Assembly (NCBI GenBank): GCA_021793935.1
Contig: JAJYRV010000039.1
Coordinates: 1-11,481 of the forward strand
Source of the DNA: Actinomycetes bacterium
GTDB taxonomy: Bacteria > Actinomycetota > Actinomycetes > Actinomycetales > Beutenbergiaceae
Direction: 5' to 3'
DNA length: 11,481 nucleotides
Part shown: positions 6,523-11,481 of the stretch, piece after piece
Layout: every line of letters begins with the position of its first letter
How positions within the stretch are numbered: position 1 is the stretch's first letter
Notes under the pieces: model-generated
The model's database searches: none
Told to the model about the DNA's origin: nothing
Seen by the model: the letters and a program-made list of their open reading frames with translations, nothing else
Position numbers and translations under genes: made by a program

Positions 6523-7365
6523 ATGTTACGCATCGCAATTCCGAACAAGGGCGGCCTCGCCGGACCGACGAGCGGGCTGCTCAAGGAAGCCGGCTACCGC
6601 CAGCGCCGCAGCGACCGCGAACTCGTTGCCGTTGATGAAGAAAACGGCATCGAATTCTTTTACCTGCGGGCCCGCGACATCGCGGTGTACGTCGGGGCGG
6701 GCACCGTCGACGCCGGGATCACCGGCCGGGACCTCATGCTCGATTCCGGTGTCACCGCCGTCGAACATCGCACCCTCGGGTTCGGTCGTTCCACGTTCCG
6801 GTTCGCCGCGCCCGCGGGCACGGCGACGACGCTCGCGGACATCAACGGCAAGCGGGTCGCGACCTCGTACGCCCGCGTGGTGGATACCTACCTCAAGGAA
6901 CACGGGGTGGACGCGGAGGTGGTCCGCCTCGATGGCGCGATCGAATCGACCGTTCACCTCGGGGTGGCCGATCTCGTCGCCGACGTGGTGGAGACCGGGG
7001 CGACCCTCCGGGCCGCGGGGCTGGAAGTGTTCGGCGAGCCGATCCTGAAATCCGAGGCGGTCCTCATCCGCCCCAGCGGCCCGGTCAAGGACGGCCTCAA
7101 CGTCCTCGACCGCCGGATCAAATCCGTCAAGGTCGCCCGCCGGTACGTGATGATGGATTACGACGTGCCCAGCGATCTGGTCAACGCCGCGGTGGCGATC
7201 ACCCCCGGGCTGGAATCGCCGACCGTCTCCCCGCTGCACTCCGATGGGTGGGTGGCCGTCCGTGCGATGGTCGACTCCGACGCCACTCATCGGGTGATGG
7301 ATCAGTTGTACGATTTGGGCGCCCGCGCGATAATCGTCACCTCGATCCACGCCTGCAGACTTTAG
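6523..7365 (+). CDS. hisG: ATP phosphoribosyltransferase, long form
   Basis: HisG condenses ATP and PRPP to phosphoribosyl-ATP, the first and feedback-regulated step of histidine synthesis. The 280-residue length marks the long, hexameric form that does not need HisZ. Domain I/II motifs are MLRIAIPNKG at the start, GKRVATSYARVVDTYL (109-124), and the PRPP loop DLVADVVETGATL (150-162). The C-terminal PII-like regulatory domain that binds histidine spans about 205-280 and ends in AIIVTSIHACRL. AGGGGAG (6514-6520) overlaps the hisE stop and lies 2 bases before the ATG, a tight but usable ribosome site. Histidine inhibition through the C-terminal domain is expected from the family. Confidence 0.97.
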   Translation: MLRIAIPNKGGLAGPTSGLLKEAGYRQRRSDRELVAVDEENGIEFFYLRARDIAVYVGAGTVDAGITGRDLMLDSGVTAVEHRTLGFGRSTFRFAAPAGTATTLADINGKRVATSYARVVDTYLKEHGVDAEVVRLDGAIESTVHLGVADLVADVVETGATLRAAGLEVFGEPILKSEAVLIRPSGPVKDGLNVLDRRIKSVKVARRYVMMDYDVPSDLVNAAVAITPGLESPTVSPLHSDGWVAVRAMVDSDATHRVMDQLYDLGARAIIVTSIHACRL

Positions 7366-7369
7366 GACG

Positions 7370-7816
7370 ATGAAACCCTCCACCGCCGCGATCCGCCCCC
7401 GCTGGGCACGGATCGTGGCGGGATTTTTGCTCGTTCTCGTGGTCGCTGGCGCGGCGATCCTCATCTCGGCGATGGTCCGCGCCGGCACTGAGCAACCGCA
7501 TTACACGATGGCGATCGTCATGGTCAGCCTCGCCGCGGTGGTGTTTTTGGTCATGCAGCTATCGGTCGTGGCCAAACCGCGGGCCGAGGGGCTGTACGTG
7601 CGCAACCTCGTGCACCGGCACCACCTTCAGTGGGCGGAGATCATCTCCGTACGCTTTTCCCCCGACCGGCCCTGGGCGCAGCTCGACCTCGCGGTGGGGG
7701 AGCCGCTGAACGTGATGGCGATCCAATCCGCTGACGGCGCGTACGCCCAGGCAGAGGCGGAACGGCTCGCCGCGTGGGTGCGGATGGGAGAGGCGGAGGA
7801 ACCCGGGCGGGGTTAG
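7370..7816 (+). CDS. PH domain-containing membrane protein of the hisEG cluster
   Basis: A 148-residue protein of unknown function. Two hydrophobic helices (about 14-36 and 48-67) form a membrane hairpin, followed by a bacterial PH-like domain: EGLYVRNLVHRHHLQWAEII (73-92), then SVRFSPDRPWAQLDLAVGEP (93-112) and NVMAIQSADG. Small proteins of this kind directly after hisG are common in actinobacteria; a role in histidine synthesis has not been shown to my knowledge. The ATG is 4 bases after the hisG stop, so it is probably co-transcribed. Its TAG stop lies inside the 4-base overlap with the TAA stop of the convergent GroES-like gene (7813-7816), leaving no room for a terminator between them. 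Confidence 0.85.
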   Translation: MKPSTAAIRPRWARIVAGFLLVLVVAGAAILISAMVRAGTEQPHYTMAIVMVSLAAVVFLVMQLSVVAKPRAEGLYVRNLVHRHHLQWAEIISVRFSPDRPWAQLDLAVGEPLNVMAIQSADGAYAQAEAERLAAWVRMGEAEEPGRG

Positions 7817-8139
7817 AGATACAGCCCGGTGCTCACTTCGACCCGCTCGGCGGCCACCGCGTGCAGCTCCTTCTCCCGCAAGATCACGTAGGTGGAGCCG
7901 TGGATCTCCACCTCGTGGGTATTCTCTGGCGCGAAGAGCACGTGATCACCGACCTTCACGTGGCGGGCCTGGGGCCCGGTGCCGAGAACTTCCGCCCAGA
8001 CGAGTCGGGCGGCCATCTGCGCCGTGGCCGGGATTATTATTCCCCCCGAGCTGTGGCGTTCGGTGTTCTCATCGGGCCGAACCAGCACGCGGTCGTGCAG
8101 CATCATGATCGGCAGTTTGCCGGTAGGTAAGTCAGACAC
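7813..8139 (-). CDS. Stand-alone GroES-family co-chaperonin
   Basis: A 108-residue GroES/Cpn10-fold protein. The core LHDRVLVRPDE (14-24) is the GroES N-terminal signature, SSGGIIIPATAQ (30-41) occupies the mobile loop that docks to GroEL, with III in place of the usual IVL, and VGDHVLFAPENTHEVEIHG (63-81) plus YVILREKELHAV (84-95) complete the barrel. The start chosen is GTG at 8139, 8 bases after a -10 box; the internal ATGs at 8106 and 8103 would give the shorter, more usual N-terminus MLHDRVLVRP. No groEL lies nearby, so this is probably a second GroES-like protein and not the partner encoded in a groESL operon. Whether it caps GroEL cannot be told. The open frame continues upstream to 8559 only as a GC-rich shadow of the DUF3866 gene. 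Confidence 0.87.
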   Translation of the reverse strand: MSDLPTGKLPIMMLHDRVLVRPDENTERHSSGGIIIPATAQMAARLVWAEVLGTGPQARHVKVGDHVLFAPENTHEVEIHGSTYVILREKELHAVAAERVEVSTGLYL

Positions 8140-8147
8140 GAAGATTA

Positions 8148-8153
8148 AGTTTA
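8148..8153 (-). promoter_or_regulatory. -10 box of a leaderless promoter for the GroES-like gene, sharing the DUF3866 stop codon
   Basis: On the minus strand TAAACT begins with the TAA stop of the DUF3866 gene (8151-8153). Eight bases separate it from the GTG at 8139, and no ribosome site is present in the gap. This placement is the main reason for choosing the GTG start. Confidence 0.5.
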
Positions 8154-9248
8154 CGCGCCGGAAAGGAGTTCCCGCGCAACCCACCGGCCCGCGGCGGCGG
8201 CGGCGAGGAACGGGGTGGGATCCTCGGCCAGGGACCGCCCCATCGTGGAAAGTGGCACCGGCGCCCTTTCGAGCGCTTCCAGGAGCCCGTCGACCGGTTC
8301 CCGGGCGATCCGATGACGATCGGCGAACACTGCTGCTTGCTCGCTGACGAGCCGGCCGAACTCGCCCGCCAGTTCGGGCACGACGACGGTGATCGGCTCG
8401 TGGGTGAGGCGGGAGTAGACAGTGCTGCTGTGGTGGGAGATCCCGTAATGGCGGGTCCGGGCATCGCTGGCGGAGACCCGCAGCGAGCCGACGGGCGCCC
8501 CGCCAAGGACGTTCGTCGCGTTGAGCGCCTCCCCGGTGGAGGTGCCCGAGAAACCCCACCTCGTTCCCGTTCCGAGGTTACCCGGCCCTTGGGCAACGAT
8601 CGCGAGATCGGCGCCCGCGACGTGCGCGGCGGCGAGCAGTCCGGTATACACGTTCACCGCCTCGTAATCACCCCCGTAGGCCTGGCCGACGGTGATGGAG
8701 CGGTGCACCCAGCCCGCCTCCCGAAGTTCCGCGGCGGACCTGGAGAACTGGAACGGGAGCGCCCCGCCGTCGGTCATCACGTAGGCGACCTTCGCCGAGG
8801 GGCGCACGCTGCGCACCCCGGCGATGATCGCGGGCAACGCCGAGTGCAGGTCAGCAGTGATGACCGGCAACCCCGCGAGGTCATCCGCGCCCTTGAGCAG
8901 CTGGTGATGGGCCGACTCCTCCTCATCGACCCCGAGCCGGAGGGTTTGCAGCGGGGTGTAGCGGGCCTTGACGATGTGGCCGGGCGCGGGCGGGGGATCG
9001 GCGGGGAGCCGGTCGGGAAACGCGACGACGAAGGCATATCCGCCCGTGCCGAGTTCCCTGCGCAACGCGGCCGTGGTGAGGATCACCGCATCGCCCACCT
9101 CACCGCGCCCGGTCATCTCCGTGTAGGACAGCGCCCGCACGGTGGCCGGATCGCCGCCGCCGGGATCGGCCAGGGCGACCATTAGTTCTTGCACTCCCGC
9201 CCAGGGCTGGGACTCCTCGGTCACGACGCCACGCCGCCATATCATCAT
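8151..9248 (-). CDS. DUF3866 family protein
   Basis: A 365-residue protein that I recognise, with moderate confidence, as DUF3866, a family of unknown function. It starts MMIWRRGVVTE, as relatives start with a WRRG-type strand, and has three conserved-looking patches: YVMTDGGALP (156-165), VAQGPGNLGTGTRWGFSG (218-235, a glycine-rich loop), and RHYGISHHSSTVY (266-278), whose histidines could bind metal or a phosphorylated ligand. There is no signal peptide or membrane helix, so it is probably cytoplasmic. Two tandem ATGs (9248, 9245) are possible starts; the first lies 7 bases after a -10-like box. It is transcribed away from pafBC across a 64-base gap, and the GroES-like gene follows 11 bases downstream. 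Confidence 0.78.
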   Translation of the reverse strand: MMIWRRGVVTEESQPWAGVQELMVALADPGGGDPATVRALSYTEMTGRGEVGDAVILTTAALRRELGTGGYAFVVAFPDRLPADPPPAPGHIVKARYTPLQTLRLGVDEEESAHHQLLKGADDLAGLPVITADLHSALPAIIAGVRSVRPSAKVAYVMTDGGALPFQFSRSAAELREAGWVHRSITVGQAYGGDYEAVNVYTGLLAAAHVAGADLAIVAQGPGNLGTGTRWGFSGTSTGEALNATNVLGGAPVGSLRVSASDARTRHYGISHHSSTVYSRLTHEPITVVVPELAGEFGRLVSEQAAVFADRHRIAREPVDGLLEALERAPVPLSTMGRSLAEDPTPFLAAAAAGRWVARELLSGA

Positions 9249-9255
9249 GCCTTCG

Positions 9256-9261
9256 AAGGTA
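9256..9261 (-). promoter_or_regulatory. -10 box of a leaderless promoter for the DUF3866 gene
   Basis: TACCTT on the minus strand fits TAnnnT and stands 7 bases before the ATG at 9248. The 7 bases between contain no ribosome site in a usable position. It lies back to back with the pafB -10 box at 9269-9274. Confidence 0.4.
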
Positions 9262-9268
9262 TCGCGGT

Positions 9269-9274
9269 TAGGCT
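9269..9274 (+). promoter_or_regulatory. -10 box of the pafBC promoter
   Basis: TAGGCT fits TAnnnT. Predicted transcription start is about 9281, giving pafB a short leader of about 32 bases with a good ribosome site (GGAGGG, 9301-9306). Only 7 bases separate it from the divergent -10 box of the DUF3866 gene. No -35 box and no PafBC-type upstream element is seen. Confidence 0.5.
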
Positions 9275-9280
9275 AGGAAT

Positions 9281-9316
9281 GTGGCACGCCGCGACGAACG
9301 GGAGGGTGACGGGTGA
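9281..9316 (+). other. Possible 11-codon leaderless upstream ORF overlapping the pafB start
   Basis: A GTG at the predicted pafB transcription start (6 bases after TAGGCT) opens an 11-codon frame reading MARRDEREGDG and ending in a TGA that overlaps the pafB GTG as GTGA (9313-9316). It could be a translated leader that couples ribosomes to pafB. Being so short, it may be chance; the peptide resembles nothing I know. Confidence 0.22.
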
Positions 9317-10263
9317 GTATTCCCGCCCACGAGAGGTTACTGGATCTCATCATTGCTCTCGCCCAGTCGCGGGCACCGATGACCCGCGCGCAGATCCGCC
9401 GCCAGGTGAACGGCTACACGCACGACGACGGTGACGCGCGCACGACCGCGGCGTTTGAGCGGATGTTCGAACGCGATAAAGAAACGCTCAAGGAACTCGG
9501 GATCCCCCTCGTCACCGTGCACGGCACGGGGCACTACGACGACATTCGATACCAGATCGATCTCGAGGAATACACCCTGCCCGACGTGGAATTCTCCGCC
9601 GCCGAACTCGGGGTGCTCGCCGTCGCCTCCCACGTGTGGGACGGCTCGGTGCTCGCGCGGCAGGCCCGGCGGGGCCTGACGAAACTTCAGGGGGCGACCC
9701 TCGTGCCCGCGGAAACGGGGTTCTCCCCGGCGGTGCGCCTGCACGAGCCTGACGCGGCCCTGCCCGACCTCATCGAGGCCATCACGGCGCGCCACGTGGT
9801 CACCTTCACCTACGCCGCGGCATCGACGGGCGTGCAGACGCAGCGGAACGTCGAGCCCTGGCAGCTAACGGTCAAGGACCAGGGCTGGTACCTGCGCGGG
9901 TGGGACCGGGACCGGGAGGCGGGCCGGGAGTTTCGGCTCTCGCGCATCACCTCGCGCGTGAAACTGCAGGACCTGCCGTTCACAGGGCCCGCACCGCAGG
10001 TGGTCGACGACGAGACCGACCATGAAATCGCACGCTTGGCGATCCTGCCCGGGGCCGCAGCGCTGCTGCGCGCCCGGGGCCAGTACGCCGGGACGCGCGG
10101 GGACCGCGACCTCATCGACCTGCCCGTCGCCGACCTCACCTCCTTCGCCGGGGAGATCGCCACCTATGGCGCGGCCGTCCTCGCCTTGGGCCCGCCCCGG
10201 CTGCGGGAACTGGTGATCGGCAAATTGCGGGGATTGGCTCGGCTGGGGGAGGAGGACCAATGA
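9313..10263 (+). CDS. pafB: WYL-domain transcriptional regulator PafB
   Basis: PafB pairs with PafC to form the activator of the LexA-independent DNA damage response known from mycobacteria. This 316-residue protein has an N-terminal winged helix (about 1-70; ERLLDLIIALAQSRAPMTRA then IRRQVNGYT), a linker with helices (95-140), a WYL domain (about 150-225) with the signature GWYLRGWD (Trp192-Tyr193-Leu194) and the arginine-rich strand REFRLSRI, and a C-terminal WCX-like extension. The GTG at 9313 is set by GGAGGG 6 bases upstream and gives the family's ERLLxLxIAL start. No pafA lies upstream; a divergent DUF3866 gene occupies that place. Its stop overlaps the pafC start as ATGA (10260-10263). 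Confidence 0.93.
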   Translation: MSIPAHERLLDLIIALAQSRAPMTRAQIRRQVNGYTHDDGDARTTAAFERMFERDKETLKELGIPLVTVHGTGHYDDIRYQIDLEEYTLPDVEFSAAELGVLAVASHVWDGSVLARQARRGLTKLQGATLVPAETGFSPAVRLHEPDAALPDLIEAITARHVVTFTYAAASTGVQTQRNVEPWQLTVKDQGWYLRGWDRDREAGREFRLSRITSRVKLQDLPFTGPAPQVVDDETDHEIARLAILPGAAALLRARGQYAGTRGDRDLIDLPVADLTSFAGEIATYGAAVLALGPPRLRELVIGKLRGLARLGEEDQ

Positions 10264-11204
10264 GGGAACTCACACCGGAACGTCTCACCCGGCTGCTCGC
10301 GATGATCACTTACTTCGCCGACGGCCGCCGGGTCCCCTTCGCCCAGGCCGCGGAACACTTCGGGATCTCCGAAAAACAACTTCTCGACGACGTCAATACC
10401 CTCTGGGTCGCCGGCGCCCCCGGGTACACGCACGCGGAGCTGCTCGACTTCGAAGCCTCCGCCTTCGACGAGGGGCTCATCAGCCTCCGCGAGAGCCAGC
10501 AGATGGATCGGCCGCTGCGGCTCGCCGCGAGCGAAGCGGTGACCCTGCTCGTCGCCCTCAACTCCCTCATCGCCCGGCTGGGGGAGAGTGAGGTGCTCCG
10601 CAGCACCCGGGAAAAATTGCAAGCCGCCGCCGGTGAGGCGGCGCAGGCGGCCGAAGCGATCCACATCGCCCGCACCCCCGAGGCGACCCAGAACGTCCGC
10701 GAAACCGTGGAGCACGCACTCACCCGGGGCCGGCAACTGTGGCTCCACTACGTCTCGGGCACCGACGAGGAATCCACCCGCACCGTCGACCCCGGGGAAC
10801 TCAACGCGATCGGAGACCACTGGGTACTGACCGCGTGGTGCCACAACGCCCGCGGGCAGCGCCACTTCCGCCTCGACCGGATCTTAGAGGTCCGCCCGCT
10901 GGACACCCCCATCTCGGAGCGGGCCGACGTGCCTCGGTTCACGCCCATGGACACCTCGACGTTCGCCCACCACGTGGAGCTGCGCCTCGCACCCCGTGCC
11001 CGCTGGGTCGTTGAGCAGATCCCCGTGGAATCGGTGACCGAACACGAGGACTCCTTCACCGTCGTCATCGCTGCCGATGATCCCGCCTGGCTCGACCAAC
11101 TGTGCCTGCGGCTGGGAGATTCGATCCTGACCATCCACCCGCCGAGCGCGGCTGCGCGCGTGGCCGGCCTCGCCGCCGATGCGTTGTCGGCGTACGAGGG
11201 GTAG
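10260..11204 (+). CDS. pafC: WYL-domain transcriptional regulator PafC
   Basis: This is the second subunit of the PafBC activator, 314 residues. The winged helix is at about 1-60 (LTRLLAMITYFADG, then AAEHFGISEKQLLDDVNTLW), followed by a helical linker (85-140) and a WYL domain (about 145-215). The signature motif reads DHWVLTAWCHNA (186-197), so the middle tyrosine of WYL is Val189, while the downstream HFRLDRI arginine strand is intact. A WCX-like domain follows to the end. The ribosome site GGGGAGGAGG (10247-10256) lies in the end of pafB, and start and stop overlap by 4 bases, so PafB and PafC should be made in equal amounts. The TAG stop forms part of the next gene's -10 box. Confidence 0.93.
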   Translation: MRELTPERLTRLLAMITYFADGRRVPFAQAAEHFGISEKQLLDDVNTLWVAGAPGYTHAELLDFEASAFDEGLISLRESQQMDRPLRLAASEAVTLLVALNSLIARLGESEVLRSTREKLQAAAGEAAQAAEAIHIARTPEATQNVRETVEHALTRGRQLWLHYVSGTDEESTRTVDPGELNAIGDHWVLTAWCHNARGQRHFRLDRILEVRPLDTPISERADVPRFTPMDTSTFAHHVELRLAPRARWVVEQIPVESVTEHEDSFTVVIAADDPAWLDQLCLRLGDSILTIHPPSAAARVAGLAADALSAYEG

Positions 11205-11207
11205 GCT
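11184..11207 (+). promoter_or_regulatory. Candidate PafBC-dependent (RecA-NDp-like) leaderless promoter
   Basis: TTGTCGGCG (11184-11192) matches 8 of 9 positions of the RecA-NDp element TTGTCRGTG recalled from mycobacteria. It is followed after 9 bases by TAGGCT (11202-11207), whose TAG is the pafC stop. The published spacing is 8, so this is one base longer. The -10 box stands 7 bases before the ATG at 11215. The -10 reading is better supported than the PafBC element. Confidence 0.42.
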
Positions 11208-11214
11208 GACAGCC

Positions 11215-11481
11215 ATGTCAACAACCGGTTGGGTCCTGCTCTGGGTGGCGCTCGTCGTGGGTGCCCTCGTGTTCTACGCGTTGATCGGACTGCACCTGTT
11301 CCGCAAGGCGCAGAACGTCTTCGCCCAAGCCCAGGCGAGTACCGAGATCTTCGATGCTTACGCCCAGGCGTTGGAAGGGATCGAGGAGAACACCTTCGAC
11401 ACCCCGCCCGCGCTGCTCGCGGGCGAGGAGGAGAAAGCGCGGTGGCGTCATGCCCGGCGCCTGAACCGGGCGCGGCGTGGG
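11215..11481 (+). CDS. Small membrane protein with coiled-coil-like tail (3' end outside window)
   Basis: The first 89 residues of a protein I cannot assign to a named family. Residues 6-28 form one transmembrane helix (WVLLWVALVVGALVFYALIG), followed by a positively charged HLFRKAQ step that suggests the tail is cytoplasmic. An alanine/glutamine-rich amphipathic helix follows (about 31-58), then an acidic stretch, and the visible end is strongly basic (RWRHARRLNRARRG). The ATG at 11215 has no ribosome site and follows a -10 box by 7 bases, pointing to leaderless expression. Similar single-helix proteins stand next to pafC in other actinobacteria as far as I recall; function is unknown. Confidence 0.7.
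   Translation, partial: MSTTGWVLLWVALVVGALVFYALIGLHLFRKAQNVFAQAQASTEIFDAYAQALEGIEENTFDTPPALLAGEEEKARWRHARRLNRARRG

Noticed and set aside
7800..7829. Possible terminator between the PH and GroES-like genes
   Set aside because: AACCC pairs with GGGTT (7800-7814) and CCGGGC with GCCCGG (7803-7808, 7824-7829), but these are weak, mutually exclusive and lack a U-run.
8313..9185. 290-residue open frame on the plus strand opposite DUF3866
   Set aside because: Shadow frame of the minus-strand gene; composition is unlike a real protein and there is no ribosome site or -10 box at its start.
1..11481. Mobile elements, CRISPR arrays, tRNA genes or phage remnants
   Set aside because: No repeat arrays, terminal inverted repeats, transposase or integrase motifs, or tRNA-like folds were seen; composition is even and the genes are housekeeping in type.

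Overview
The window is a dense, GC-rich stretch of core chromosome from an actinobacterium. This is inferred from PafB/PafC, the HisE-HisG-PH cluster, a PriA of the actinobacterial type, and TAnnnT -10 boxes placed 6-8 nt before start codons, the hallmark of leaderless transcription. Order is probably Micrococcales or Actinomycetales, but genus cannot be told. There are no tRNA or rRNA genes, insertion sequences or CRISPR arrays.

Left block (1-4337, + strand): 3' end of priA, a HAD phosphatase-like gene abutting it, fmt (Met-tRNA formyltransferase), rsmB (16S rRNA m5C methyltransferase) and rpe (ribulose-phosphate 3-epimerase). In many actinobacteria this cluster continues into riboflavin biosynthesis genes. 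Here it does not.

Middle block (4323-6240, + strand): a promoter inside the last codons of rpe leads into an FMN riboswitch, two tandem hairpins, and a two-gene ABC importer: permease (RibX-like) and lipoprotein binding protein (RibY-like, NMT1/THI5 fold). No ATPase and no riboflavin synthesis gene is present. This looks like flavin-repressed uptake of riboflavin or a close relative, and is the most interesting system in the window.

Histidine block (6238-7816, + strand): hisE and hisG for the first two steps of histidine synthesis, followed by a small membrane PH-domain protein.

Right block: on the minus strand, a stand-alone GroES-family protein (7813-8139) lies downstream of a DUF3866 protein (8151-9248). 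A 64-bp divergent intergenic region separates DUF3866 from pafB-pafC (9313-11204, + strand), the WYL-domain pair that activates the LexA-independent DNA damage response in mycobacteria. A small membrane protein gene begins at 11215 and runs off the window.

Two regulatory patterns stand out. At four junctions the upstream gene's stop codon (TAG or TAA) also forms the first bases of a -10 box 7-8 nt ahead of the next start, so adjacent genes can be transcribed separately as leaderless messages. The last of these, after pafC, also carries a near-match to the PafBC-dependent promoter element. Other junctions use stop/start overlaps or Shine-Dalgarno sites and look translationally coupled.
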